Shown: positions 26,407 to 35,169, counted from the stretch's first letter. The stretch: 64,000 bases of DNA from Pseudonocardia kunmingensis (GCF_006716445.1 NZ_VFPA01000005.1:372001-436000), one strand, 5' to 3'. Notes: generated from the sequence alone by a model not told the origin. Numbers and translations: made by a program.

Positions 26407-27545
26407 ACACGCCCGAACCGCTGCGCGGACCCGGCTTCGGCAGCTACGCCCCCGACGAGGTCGCGTGGCTGCTCACCGACCTGTCCGACCTCGAGCTGGA
26501 AGCACCGGTCGAGGAGCGCGAGGAGGCCGTCCAGAGCGGGGGCGCGCACTACGCCGAGTCGCTGCCGCAGGAGTACCAGCCCGACGCCGAGTACATGCAG
26601 CTCTACCGCTCCGCGCTGGCGGCGGGCGCGCCGCGGCTGGCACGGGCCGTCGCCACCGTGGCCGAGCTGGTGCTGGCCGAGCGCGGGCGGGACGTCGTGC
26701 TCGTCTCGCTGGCCCGTGCCGGCACCCCGGTCGGGGTGCTGCTGCGCCGGTGGGCCCGCCACGCCCACGGGCTCGACCTGCCGCACTACGCCGTCTCGAT
26801 CGTGCGCGGCCGCGGGATCGACCGGCTCGCGCTGCACCACCTCGCCGCCCACCACGATCCGGAGCGCGTCGTGTTCGTCGACGGCTGGACCGGCAAGGGC
26901 GCCATCTCCCGCGAGCTCAGCGCCGCGCTCGCCGAGCACGAGCGCGACACCGGCGCGCGGTTCGACCCCGACCTCGCGGTGCTCGCCGACCCGGGCCGCT
27001 GCGCCACCACGTTCGGCACCCGCGACGACTGGCTGATCGCATCGGCGTGCCTGAACTCGACGGTCTCCGGCCTGGTCTCGCGCACCGTGCTCAACCCGCG
27101 GCTGCTGCATCCCGGCCAGTACCACGGCGCGAAGTTCTACGCCGACCTCGCGCCCGCCGACGTCTCGAACGACTTCCTCGACACGGTCACCGCCGAGTTC
27201 GCCTGCGTCACCGCGGCAGCGCCGCCCACCGACCGCACCGCCGACTTCGCCGGCCGCCGCGCCGTGGACGAGATCGTCGACGCGTACGGCATCGGCGAGG
27301 CGAACCTCGTCAAGCCCGGGGTCGGTGAGACCACCCGCGTCCTGCTGCGACGGGTGCCCTGGCGGGTGCTGGTGCGCGCCGGTGCCCCCGCCGACGACCT
27401 GGCGCACGTCCGGCTGCTCGCGGAGCGCCGCGGCGTGCCCGTGGAGGAGGTCGAGGGCCTGCCCTACAGCTGCGTGGGGCTGATCCACCCCCGATTCACG
27501 CGCGGTGCCACCGGCGCCGACGGGCTCGCGGCGGCCGCACCGTGA
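26403..27545 (+). CDS. StiP/PRTase-like enzyme with probable CTG start
   Basis: About 380 residues, cysteine protease StiP/PRTase_1 family of Ter clusters. Conserved sequence begins almost at the previous stop: GSYAPDEVAWLLTDLSDLEL and HYAESLPQEYQPDAEYMQLY. The next in-frame ATG (26595) would delete these. No ATG, GTG or TTG exists upstream, so initiation at CTG 26403, overlapping the PRTase TGA as CTGA, is the best explanation. Core motifs include VSLARAGTPVGVLLRRW, a PRPP-loop-like VFVDGWTGKGAISREL and DPGRCATTFGTRDDWLIASA with a cysteine in SACLNSTVSG. Whether it acts as a protease or a transferase is unresolved. Confidence 0.82.
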   Translation: MNTPEPLRGPGFGSYAPDEVAWLLTDLSDLELEAPVEEREEAVQSGGAHYAESLPQEYQPDAEYMQLYRSALAAGAPRLARAVATVAELVLAERGRDVVLVSLARAGTPVGVLLRRWARHAHGLDLPHYAVSIVRGRGIDRLALHHLAAHHDPERVVFVDGWTGKGAISRELSAALAEHERDTGARFDPDLAVLADPGRCATTFGTRDDWLIASACLNSTVSGLVSRTVLNPRLLHPGQYHGAKFYADLAPADVSNDFLDTVTAEFACVTAAAPPTDRTADFAGRRAVDEIVDAYGIGEANLVKPGVGETTRVLLRRVPWRVLVRAGAPADDLAHVRLLAERRGVPVEEVEGLPYSCVGLIHPRFTRGATGADGLAAAAP

Positions 27546-27585
27546 CCCCCGACACCGTGACCCCCGACACCGTGAGCCCCGCACC
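27542..27585 (+). repeat. Start-codon tandem repeat at the StiP/HAD junction
   Basis: Two perfect copies of GTGACCCCCGACACC (27542, 27557) and a third degenerate copy GTGAGCCCCGCACC (27572). Each starts with an in-frame GTG and the protein reads MTPDT-VTPDT-VSPAP. The first GTG overlaps the upstream stop. Confidence 0.9.
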
Positions 27586-28417
27586 GGTCGTCTGCCTGGA
27601 CCTCGACCGCACCACGATCTACTCGGCCGCGGCGCTGGAGCTGCGCGAACCCGACCACGAGGCCCCGCGGTTGCTCTGCGTGGAGGTCTACAAGGGCGCG
27701 CCCCTGTCGTTCATGACGGAGGCCGCGGTCGCGGCCTTCCACGAGCTGCGCGCAGCGGCCACCGTCGTCCCGACCACCACCCGCACCCCGGAGCAGCTCG
27801 CCCGCGTGCACCTGCCCGGCCCACCGTCGCCGTACGCCATCGCGAGCAACGGGGGCCACCTGCTGGTCGACGGTGTGGCGGACCCCGAATGGGACGCCGC
27901 AGTGCGCGAGCGGCTGGCGGGCTGCGCCCCGCTCGCCGAGGTGCAGGCGCACCTGCGCGCCCGCGGCGGCCCGTTCGTGCTGGCGCTGCGGGAGGCGAGC
28001 GCGCTGTTCGCGTACGCGGTCGTGGACCGCGCCGTGCTGCCCGCGGGCTGGGTCGACGAGCTCGCGGCGTGGTGCGCGCCGCGGGGCTGGACCGTCTCGC
28101 TGCAGGGCCGCAAGGTCTACGCGGTGCCCGCCGGGCTGACGAAGTCGGCCGCCGCCGCCGAGGTCGTCGCCCGGTGCGGGGGCGGGCCGCTGCTCGCCGC
28201 GGGCGACTCGCTGCTCGACACCGACCTGCTCGACGTCGCAGGCGCCGCCATCCGCCCCGCGCACGGCGAGCTCGCCGACACCGGTTTCGCACGCCCGCAC
28301 CTCGCCGTCACCACCGCGCGCGGGGCCGCGGCGGGCGCGGAGCTGCTCGGCTGGCTGCGCGACCGGGCGACCGGCCGGGTGGGCACCGCCCCGATGTCCG
28401 TTTCTGGCAGGCTGTGA
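27542..28417 (+). CDS. HAD-superfamily phosphatase of the Ter module
   Basis: 291 residues. The HAD nucleophile motif is VCLDLDRTTIYS (D-L-D), and the metal-binding final motif is LAAGDSLLDTDLL. ASNGGHLLVDG resembles the Cof/sucrose-phosphatase subclass, suggesting a sugar or nucleotide phosphate substrate. A GTG start at 27542 overlaps the StiP stop; the two following in-frame GTGs are alternatives. In this operon the likely role is to dephosphorylate an intermediate made by the PRTase and lyase. Confidence 0.88.
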   Translation: MTPDTVTPDTVSPAPVVCLDLDRTTIYSAAALELREPDHEAPRLLCVEVYKGAPLSFMTEAAVAAFHELRAAATVVPTTTRTPEQLARVHLPGPPSPYAIASNGGHLLVDGVADPEWDAAVRERLAGCAPLAEVQAHLRARGGPFVLALREASALFAYAVVDRAVLPAGWVDELAAWCAPRGWTVSLQGRKVYAVPAGLTKSAAAAEVVARCGGGPLLAAGDSLLDTDLLDVAGAAIRPAHGELADTGFARPHLAVTTARGAAAGAELLGWLRDRATGRVGTAPMSVSGRL

Positions 28418-28450
28418 ACCAGCCGACGCTCAACAGGAGGTAATCGCCCC

Positions 28451-28906
28451 ATGGCGCTGTGGGACCAGCTCAAGGAACGCGCGGCGGACATGTCCGCCCA
28501 GGCCAAGACCCAGGTCGGGAAGTTCAAGAACAAGGACTTCGCCAACGCCAGCATGGCCATGTGCGCGCTGATCGCCGCGGCCGACGGCAGCATCGACCCC
28601 GAGGAGAAGCGCAAGACCGCGGGGTTCATCAGCAGCAACGACACGCTGTCGATCTTCCCGGCGAGCGAGCTGCTGGAGAAGTTCAACCACTACGCGGGCA
28701 AGCTCGAGGCCGACTACGACTTCGGCAAGGTCGAGGCCATCCAGGCCCTGTCCAAGCTCAAGTCGAAGCCGGACGCCGGCCGCGCCGTCATCCAGGTCGG
28801 CATCATCATCGGTGGCGCCGACGGCAACTTCGACAAGAACGAGATGCAGGCCGTCCGCGAGGCGTGCCAGGCGGTGGGCATCGCGCCCGCCGAGTTCGAC
28901 CTCTGA
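28451..28906 (+). CDS. TerB-family tellurite resistance protein
   Basis: 151-residue helical TerB domain with paired acidic metal-binding loops: ALIAAADGSIDPEEKRKTAG and GGADGNFDKNEMQAVREACQ. A basic amphipathic N-terminus (about 1-30) precedes it. An ideal AGGAGGT ribosome site at 28435-28441 precedes the ATG, suggesting stronger translation than the coupled enzymes upstream. TerB is thought to sit at the inner membrane and link TerC and TerD proteins, both encoded on the other side of the terminator. Confidence 0.94.
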   Translation: MALWDQLKERAADMSAQAKTQVGKFKNKDFANASMAMCALIAAADGSIDPEEKRKTAGFISSNDTLSIFPASELLEKFNHYAGKLEADYDFGKVEAIQALSKLKSKPDAGRAVIQVGIIIGGADGNFDKNEMQAVREACQAVGIAPAEFDL

Positions 28907-28913
28907 TCCGTCG

Positions 28914-28963
28914 CACACGGCAACGGGCCCCGGCGGTGTTCCGCCGGGGCCCGTTGCCGTGTG
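28914..28963. terminator. Bidirectional hairpin terminator between the terB and terD genes
   Basis: Perfect 23-bp stem (left arm begins CACACGGCAACGGG, right arm 28941-28963), loop TGTT. Located between convergent transcripts, it can terminate both. No U-rich tail, as often in actinobacteria. Confidence 0.9.
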
Positions 28964-28978
28964 GGCCGGGACGTGCTC

Positions 28979-29557
28979 TCAGAGGTGTCCGGTGGTGGCC
29001 GGCAGCAGGTCCTGGAAGGTCCGCCCGGTGGCCGTGGCACCGATGGCCGTCATGCTCCAGCCGCCCCCGCCGTCCCGGCTGACCTTCGCCATGATCTGCG
29101 CGTTGTGCCGGCCGGATCCCGACAGCTCGTAGCGCGCGAGCTCCTCGTTGGTGGTCTCGTCGACCAGCCGGCAGAAGGCGTTCTCGATCTGCGAGAAGTC
29201 CTGGCCGGTGAACGAGTTGACCGTGAACACGATCTGCGTGGTGCTCGGCGACAGCCGGCCGAGGTCCACCAGGACCGCCTCGTCGTCACCCTCGCCCGCG
29301 CCGGTGAGGTTGTCACCGGTGTGCTGCACGGCGCCGTCCTGGCTGCGCAGCTGGCGGAACCACACGGCGTCGACGAGGTTGCCGCCGGCGTCGAACAGCA
29401 GCGCCGAGGCGTCCAGGTCGATGGACTGCGACTTCGAGCCGAACAGGCCGCGCTTCTTCACCGCGTCCCAGCCCAGGCCCATCCGCACCAGGGTCAGGGT
29501 GCCGCCGCCGCGCTTGGCGAGCGACACCTTCTGGCCCTTGGTCAGGTTGATGCCCAC
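28979..29557 (-). CDS. Second TerD-family protein
   Basis: 192 residues, TerD/TerZ type: INLTKGQKVSLAKRGG, VRMGLGWDAVKKRGLFGSK, IDLDASALLFDAGG and the Ca2+-site loop HTGDNLTGAGEGDDEAVL. The insertion KKRGLFGSKSQS after the GLGWD motif distinguishes it from the TerD at 22472 and recalls TerZ. ATG at 29557, 27 bases downstream of the DUF475 gene on the same strand; the pair likely forms a second Ter transcript converging on the biosynthetic operon. Confidence 0.94.
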   Translation of the reverse strand: MGINLTKGQKVSLAKRGGGTLTLVRMGLGWDAVKKRGLFGSKSQSIDLDASALLFDAGGNLVDAVWFRQLRSQDGAVQHTGDNLTGAGEGDDEAVLVDLGRLSPSTTQIVFTVNSFTGQDFSQIENAFCRLVDETTNEELARYELSGSGRHNAQIMAKVSRDGGGGWSMTAIGATATGRTFQDLLPATTGHL

Positions 29558-29584
29558 TTGTACCCCCTCGTGAACGTGGATCGA

Positions 29585-30721
29585 TCAGGCGTTGTGATGG
29601 GCCGCCAGCTCGTCGGCCGTCTTGTGGGTGTCGATGCCCTGCGCGGCCAGCCGCCGGTTGCGGATGATGCTGCTGGCGAGCGCGGCCAGGATGAACCCGG
29701 CGCCGAGGAGGCCGGTGATGATCTCGTTGACGTGGAAGCCGACGCCGACGAGCAGGATCGTCGCCAGCGCACCGATCGCCCAGTGGGCGCCGTGCTCCAG
29801 GTAGACGTACTCGGCCAGGGTGCCCTTGCGGACCAGGAACACGGTGAGGGACCGGACGAACATCGCGCCGATGAAGCCGAGGCCCAGGGCGATGATGATC
29901 GGGTCGGTCGTGATCGCGAACGCGCCGATCACCCCGTCGAACGAGAACGACGCGTCCAGCACCTCGAGGTAGAGGAACAGGAAGAAGCCGGCCTTGCCGG
30001 TGGCCTTGGCCAGCTGCGACGGGCCGCCCCCGTTGCCGCCCGCTGCGGCGGCGTCCTCGTCGAGGTGCTCCACCTGCTTCTGCCCGGCCCGCTCGAAGAA
30101 GTCGCCCAGGCCGTTGACCGCGAGGTAGGTGATCAGGCCGAGCGAGCCGGCGACCAGCACGACGGCCGGGTCCTCCGCGAGGAAGTTGGCCAGCAGCACG
30201 AGCGCGCCGACGGCGATGACGACCGAGAGCCGCTGCAGCTGGCCGATCCGCGCGAGCGGGCGCTCCAGCCAGGTGAGCCAGGTGTGCTCGCGCTCGGTGA
30301 ACACCCAGTCCAGGAACAGGATGATCAGGAACATGCCGCCGAACGAGGCGATCTGCGGGTAGGCCTCGTTGAGCAGGTACGCGTAGCTGGTGGGGTCGTC
30401 CTCGGGACGGCGCTCCATCGCCAGCGTGACCGCCTCGATCGGGCCGAGATCGGCGGTGACACCGACGATCAGCAGTGGGAACACCAGCCGCATGCCGAAG
30501 ACCGCGATCAGGATGCCGATCGTCAGGAAGATCTTCTGCCAGAACTCGCTCATCCGCTCCAGCACGGTGGCGTTGACCACCGCGTTGTCGAACGACAGCG
30601 AGACCTCGAGGATGCCCAGGACCGCGCACAGGAGGAGTGCTTCCCACCCGCCGTACATGAGGGCGATGACGAGTGACACCACCGTCACCGCATAGGACCA
30701 GCCGAAGATCCGAAGGTTCAT
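29585..30721 (-). CDS. TerC/DUF475-family integral membrane protein
   Basis: 378 residues with about nine hydrophobic helices. Two acidic intramembrane motifs stand out: EVSLSFDNAVVNATVL near the start and EVLDASFSFDGVIGAFAITT in the second half, the pattern of TerC/DUF475 proteins implicated in metal-ion handling. A soluble loop (about 210-240, Ala/Gly/Asp-rich) separates the halves. Predicted partner of TerD and TerB at the membrane. ATG at 30721; about 200 bases of non-coding DNA precede it. Confidence 0.92.
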   Translation of the reverse strand: MNLRIFGWSYAVTVVSLVIALMYGGWEALLLCAVLGILEVSLSFDNAVVNATVLERMSEFWQKIFLTIGILIAVFGMRLVFPLLIVGVTADLGPIEAVTLAMERRPEDDPTSYAYLLNEAYPQIASFGGMFLIILFLDWVFTEREHTWLTWLERPLARIGQLQRLSVVIAVGALVLLANFLAEDPAVVLVAGSLGLITYLAVNGLGDFFERAGQKQVEHLDEDAAAAGGNGGGPSQLAKATGKAGFFLFLYLEVLDASFSFDGVIGAFAITTDPIIIALGLGFIGAMFVRSLTVFLVRKGTLAEYVYLEHGAHWAIGALATILLVGVGFHVNEIITGLLGAGFILAALASSIIRNRRLAAQGIDTHKTADELAAHHNA

Positions 30722-30919
30722 GTCCCCTTTTCCTGATTCCGTCTCGGCGTCCGCGGCCCCGGAGCCACCATCTGTCGCCCGGACCGGGCACGTCCGAGCG
30801 GCACACCCGAATCGGGCAGCGGTGTCCAGTGTGCCCGAAACGTCGCGTCGTGTCGGAGGCGGCCGTCCGAGATCACGTCCCCGGTCACATCCTGGTCACG
30901 ATCCGGCGAGCCGCGGCGG

Positions 30920-32974
30920 TCACCGGGCGGAGCGGTCGTCCGAGCGCATCTCGGCCGAGCGTTCACCCCCGACGGCCGCGCTCACGGCGTAGACGGGGAC
31001 CCCGCCGTCCCGGGGCGCGCCGCCGTCCTCGAGGTCGTGCCCGCGGGTCCGGCCGACCACGCGCCACCGCCCGTCCGGGGTCAGGCACCGCACCCGGTAC
31101 TCCGCGTCGGGCCCGCCGCCGGTCCAGCGCACGCGGACCGCGCCGCTCGCCTCCCGCACCGCGCGCACGGTGCGGGGTGCGCCCGGCCCCGACGCCGCGG
31201 CCGCGGGAGGCGTTGCCGTCTGCGCGGCATCGGAGCGCGTGGCGTCCGACGTGCGGCCCCCCTGCAGGGCCGCCACCGCGTACACCGGCACCTCGACGCC
31301 CACGGGGGCGCCGCCGTCGTCCATCGACGTGCCGCCGCAGCGGCCCAGCACCTGCCAGCTGCCGTCGGGGCGCATGCGGCTGACGCGGTAGACGACGTCG
31401 GGCGTGGTCGAGGCGGCCCACAGGACGAGGACGTCGCCCCGCGCGTCCCGGGCGGCGCTCACCCAGGCCGGGGCACCCACCGGGATCTGCGCCAGTGCGG
31501 CGGTGGCGCCCGGGTGCCCCGGGCAGGTTCCCAGCACGGCGAGCAGGGCGGCGGCGCGGTCGGCGGGCGGCCCGGCCGGGGCGTCGGCGACCGCCCGGTC
31601 GGCCCGCTCCAGCTCCGCGCGGGCGCGCCGCAGCAGCGCGTCCGCGCCGACGCCCTCCGGTCCCGGCACGTCCGCGGCGCAGCGGTGCAGCCGGTCCAGG
31701 TGCTCGACCGCCTCGTGCCACCGCCGGGCCCCGCACGCGGCCGCGGCCGACCGCCAGCGCGAGCCCGCCTCGCCGAGGACGGCCTCGACCTCGTCGGCCA
31801 CCGCGCGCACCGGCGTCCCGCCGTCGTCGCCCGCGTGCCGCTCGGCCTCGCGCACCAGCCGCTGCGCCTGCGCCGGTCGCCCGGCGCGCAGCGCGGCGCG
31901 AGCGGCCTTCAGCGGCTCCTCCCACGCCCGCCGCCGTGCTGCCGGCGGCGGTGGTGCGCCCGCCACCGGGGCCTGTTCCTCGGCGGTGACTTCCTCGACG
32001 GCGACTTCCTCGACGACGACGCCCAGCTCGGCGGCCAGCCCGGCCAGCACCGCCGCGGCCCGCCGGGGGTCCAGGCCGGCCGCCAGCGCCACCTCCAGCA
32101 GGTGTGCCCGGTCCTCGGCGACGAGCCGGTCCTCCACCAGCACGGCGGCCCGCAACCGCGGGCGCAGGTGGTCGGCGACATCCGCGGCGACCGCCTCCAG
32201 GTAGGCCTCCCGCGCCGCCGGGCCCGGTTCGACCAGCTCCGCGACGTGGACGAGCAGCTCGTCGACCACCGCGCGCAGCCGGTCCGGCGGCAGCTCCCGC
32301 GCCCGGGCCCGCCAGGCCCCGGTCCGGGCGCGCACCTGCGCGTCCGTGGCGTCGGCGGTCAGCCCGAGCAGTGCGAACAGGGTGGGCGGAGCGGCCTCGC
32401 CGGTGAGCCGGCCGAACTCCTCCAGCAGGGCGTGGACCTGCCGGCGCCGCTCGGCGCCGACCTCCGCCCGAGCGGGCGCGGCGGCGCCCGGCAGCACCCG
32501 GTGGCGCCGCAGCCGTACCTCGACCTCGGTGCGCGCCAGCCCGGCCAGCGCCCCCACCTCGTACAGGCCCTCCACCTTGTCGGCGGGGATCCCGCGGTGG
32601 CGGGCGACCAGCCGGCTGACGGCGGTGTCGAGCAGCTCGAAGCGGACCGCGTCGCGCTGCTCGCGCTGGGCGCGCACCCGCGCGGCGGCGGTGCGGCGCC
32701 GGCCCGCGTCGAGCAGCTCCGCGCTGCGCACGGCGTGCTGGGCCACCAGAAGGCCCACGAGCACGCGGTACTTCGGGTGGTCGCGCTGGCGCTGCCAGGC
32801 CCCCCAGACCTCGGCGACCCGCTCGGCGACGGCCGCGTCGTCCAGGTCGTCGGACGGGGGCAGGTCGTAGAGCTCGAACGGGTCCGACGCCTCCGGTCCG
32901 CCGCGCTTCTCGACGGCCGCGAGCACCCGTTTGCGGTAGTCGCCCGGGTCGAACGGGGCCAGATCGGTGGTCAC
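30920..32974 (-). CDS. J-domain-like protein with two C-terminal FN3-like domains
   Basis: 684 residues, cytoplasmic. Near the N-terminus SDPFELYDLPPSDDLDD leads into a helix ending RQRDHPKYR, reminiscent of a J domain with HPK in place of HPD. A second J-like start is TLFALLGLTADATDAQVRAR. The middle is helical and Ala/Glu/Arg-rich. Two related beta-rich repeats near the C-terminus (YRVSRMRPDGSWQVLGRC and YRVRCLTPDGRWRVVGRT, each followed by VPVYAV) look like fibronectin III domains. It is 3 bases after the Hsp70 gene, so is probably its co-chaperone or substrate adaptor. The J-domain assignment is inference. Confidence 0.75.
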   Translation of the reverse strand: MTTDLAPFDPGDYRKRVLAAVEKRGGPEASDPFELYDLPPSDDLDDAAVAERVAEVWGAWQRQRDHPKYRVLVGLLVAQHAVRSAELLDAGRRRTAAARVRAQREQRDAVRFELLDTAVSRLVARHRGIPADKVEGLYEVGALAGLARTEVEVRLRRHRVLPGAAAPARAEVGAERRRQVHALLEEFGRLTGEAAPPTLFALLGLTADATDAQVRARTGAWRARARELPPDRLRAVVDELLVHVAELVEPGPAAREAYLEAVAADVADHLRPRLRAAVLVEDRLVAEDRAHLLEVALAAGLDPRRAAAVLAGLAAELGVVVEEVAVEEVTAEEQAPVAGAPPPPAARRRAWEEPLKAARAALRAGRPAQAQRLVREAERHAGDDGGTPVRAVADEVEAVLGEAGSRWRSAAAACGARRWHEAVEHLDRLHRCAADVPGPEGVGADALLRRARAELERADRAVADAPAGPPADRAAALLAVLGTCPGHPGATAALAQIPVGAPAWVSAARDARGDVLVLWAASTTPDVVYRVSRMRPDGSWQVLGRCGGTSMDDGGAPVGVEVPVYAVAALQGGRTSDATRSDAAQTATPPAAAASGPGAPRTVRAVREASGAVRVRWTGGGPDAEYRVRCLTPDGRWRVVGRTRGHDLEDGGAPRDGGVPVYAVSAAVGGERSAEMRSDDRSAR

Positions 32975-32977
32975 GGC

Positions 32978-34669
32978 TCACCCACGGCGGCGCGTCCTGC
33001 CCAGCTGGTCGCGCTCCCGCGCCACCTCGGCCTGCGACAGGGTGGCCCCGGTCGTGGCCGTCAGCTGCAGCGGAATCGCGGCGTCGACGTGGAACGCGGT
33101 GACGTGCAGCACGCCGTCGAAGCCCATCTCGAACGTCACCCGCACCTCGCTGCCCTCGTCGTAGCCGGGCGGGATGCCCGAGATGTCCCCGACCATGAGG
33201 ACCTTCGCGTCCTCGGGCCGGGACGACTCGGCCTGCCCCTGCTGCTCCACGACCGTCACCTGGATGACGTCCTGGTCCGCGCGGATCGTGCCGTAGGAGC
33301 GGCTGGTGCGGATCGGGAGCCGGTCGTTGCGGTGCACCAGCCACGAGGGCTCCAGACGCCCGGAGGCGGCGTTGACCGCCAGCACCCCGAACCCGCGCGA
33401 CACCACCGTGTCGACCTGGATCTCGACGGCGCGGCGCACCTGCGACAGCGGCACCGCATAGGCGTCGGCGACGCGGCGGCAGGCGTCGTCGAGGTCGGCG
33501 GCGGCGGCGTCCTCGAGCGGCGCGCCGTCCCGCAGCCGGCCGCGGGTGCGCAGGTCGGCCGCGACCATGCGCTCGAGTTCCTTCTTCTCCCCGTACAGCG
33601 CGGCGCCGCGGGCGACGGCGAGGTCGGGATCGTGCAGCTGCGGGTCCAGGTCCAGCTCGGCGCGCAGGGCGGCCGCCACGGCAGGCATGCGCGCCGAGCC
33701 GCCGACCAGCAGCACCCGGTCGACGCCCGCGACGCCGCGGCGGGCGGCTTCGGCGAGGCAGGCGCGGGTGAGGTCCACGGTGCGGCGCAGCAGCGGCGCG
33801 GTCATCTCCTCCAGCTCGGCGCGGGTGAGGCACACGGTCGCGCGGACGCCGTCGTGCGCGACGACTACGTCGGTGCTCTCGGCGTCGGTGAGCTGGTGCT
33901 TGGCCCGCTCCGCCGCCAGGACCAGCGCCTGCGCACCCGCCGAGTCGTCGAGCGGGTCCTCCGCGTCCGGGTTCTCGGCGCAGAAGCGGCGCGACAGGTG
34001 CAGCGCCACCCGCTCGTCCCAGTCGGCACCGCCGAGCTGGTGGTCGCCGTCCACGGCGAGCACGGAGATCCGCCGGTCCGCCAGCTCGATGACCGTGGCG
34101 TCGAAGGTGCCACCGCCCAGGTCGTAGACGAGGACGGTCTCGTGCCGGGTCGTCTCCTGGCTCTTCGAGACGTCGGGGCTGCCGTCGAGGCGCCCGAACC
34201 CGTACGCGAGCGCCGCGGCGATCGGCTCGGACAGCACGTCGACGACGTCGAGCCCGGCGTAGCCGCCCGCGAGCACGGTGGCGCGCCGCTCCTCGTCGCC
34301 GAAGTAGGCGGGCACCGTGATGACGGCGGCCGAGGGCGTGTCCCCCGTGGCGAAGCCCGCGTCCGCGACCAGGCTCTTCAGGACCAGCGACGAGACCGCG
34401 GGCGCCGACCAGCCCGTGCCGTGGGCGACGAAGCGCCACTCCGCGTCGCCCATCCGGCGCTTCACGAGCGCGCACACGTGCTCCGGGTCGAGCCGGGCCT
34501 CCCGGCGCGCGCCCTCCCCCACGACGTGCTCGTCCGGGCCGGCGAACAGCACCACCGACGGCGTGGTCGGCGTGCCCGACAGGCCCGTGAGGACCTCGGG
34601 GCGGCCGTCCGGGCCGGTGCGCGCGATGGCGGAGTTCGTGGTGCCGAGATCGATACCGTGGACGGCCAC
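32978..34669 (-). CDS. Divergent Hsp70-family chaperone
   Basis: 563 residues. The ATPase motifs are intact: GIDLGTTNSAI, VYDLGGGTFDATVIEL and RVLLVGGSARMPAV. The substrate-binding beta domain is recognisable (RNDRLPIRTSRSYGTI, GIPPGYDEGSEVRVTFEMG), but after LQLTATTG only a short basic tail remains, so the helical lid of DnaK is missing. This is therefore not the housekeeping DnaK. GTG start at 34669. Divergent from a GrpE-like gene 29 bases away and followed by a J-like/FN3 gene, it appears to form a dedicated chaperone set. Confidence 0.92.
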   Translation of the reverse strand: MAVHGIDLGTTNSAIARTGPDGRPEVLTGLSGTPTTPSVVLFAGPDEHVVGEGARREARLDPEHVCALVKRRMGDAEWRFVAHGTGWSAPAVSSLVLKSLVADAGFATGDTPSAAVITVPAYFGDEERRATVLAGGYAGLDVVDVLSEPIAAALAYGFGRLDGSPDVSKSQETTRHETVLVYDLGGGTFDATVIELADRRISVLAVDGDHQLGGADWDERVALHLSRRFCAENPDAEDPLDDSAGAQALVLAAERAKHQLTDAESTDVVVAHDGVRATVCLTRAELEEMTAPLLRRTVDLTRACLAEAARRGVAGVDRVLLVGGSARMPAVAAALRAELDLDPQLHDPDLAVARGAALYGEKKELERMVAADLRTRGRLRDGAPLEDAAAADLDDACRRVADAYAVPLSQVRRAVEIQVDTVVSRGFGVLAVNAASGRLEPSWLVHRNDRLPIRTSRSYGTIRADQDVIQVTVVEQQGQAESSRPEDAKVLMVGDISGIPPGYDEGSEVRVTFEMGFDGVLHVTAFHVDAAIPLQLTATTGATLSQAEVARERDQLGRTRRRG

Positions 34670-34698
34670 GCGCAGACACTAGCGATAGGTTCCCCGGG

Positions 34699-35169
34699 GT
34701 GGCCGACCCCTCGTTGCAGGACCTCGCGGACAAGGTCGACGACCTGACGCGCCTCGTCACCCGCCAGACCGCCACGCTCGGCAGGATCGCCGACGCGGGC
34801 GCCCGCTCCGGGCCCGACGTGCCCCTCCTCGTGGACCTGCACGCCCTGCGCACCGACGCGCTGGCGTGTGCCGCGACCACCCGCACCCGCAAGGAGCGCG
34901 CGGCGTTCGAGGCCATCGCCGGCGGGCTGGAGCGCCTGCTCGCCGGCCGCGGCGGGACGCTCGTCTCACCCCGTCCGGGGCACGCGTTCAGCGCGGCGAC
35001 CATGGAGGCCGCGGAGGTCGTGCGCACCGACGACGCCGCGCTCGACCGCACGGTGGCCGTCCTGCTCGAGCCCGGCCTGGAGGTCGAGGGCCGCTCGGTG
35101 CGCCCGGCGCGGGTGGCCGTGCACCGCCACCGCGGCCCGCAACCGACGAACGGCACTCCCGTCGGCTAG
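34699..35169 (+). CDS. GrpE-like nucleotide exchange factor
   Basis: 156 residues. A coiled-coil N-terminus (QDLADKVDDLTRLVTRQTAT) leads to AFEAIAGGLERLLAGRGGTL and a GrpE-type beta domain ending DRTVAVLLEPGLEVEGRSVR and PARVAVHR. It is shorter and more divergent than housekeeping GrpE. Divergent from the Hsp70 gene with 29 bases between starts, it probably serves that chaperone. The last eight codons (TNGTPVG and stop TAG) are supplied by the left arm of the dispersed palindrome, exactly at the insertion site of a MITE-like element. Confidence 0.75.
   Translation: MADPSLQDLADKVDDLTRLVTRQTATLGRIADAGARSGPDVPLLVDLHALRTDALACAATTRTRKERAAFEAIAGGLERLLAGRGGTLVSPRPGHAFSAATMEAAEVVRTDDAALDRTVAVLLEPGLEVEGRSVRPARVAVHRHRGPQPTNGTPVG

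Noticed and set aside
26595..27545. ATG 26595 as start of the StiP-like gene
   Set aside because: Would discard about 64 residues of conserved N-terminal sequence that continues without a gap to the previous gene's stop.
30963..35156. Minus-strand open frame of 1397 codons across the Hsp70 block
   Set aside because: Arg/Gly/Pro-rich shadow of the J-like and Hsp70 genes in another frame; spans their boundary with no recognisable domain.
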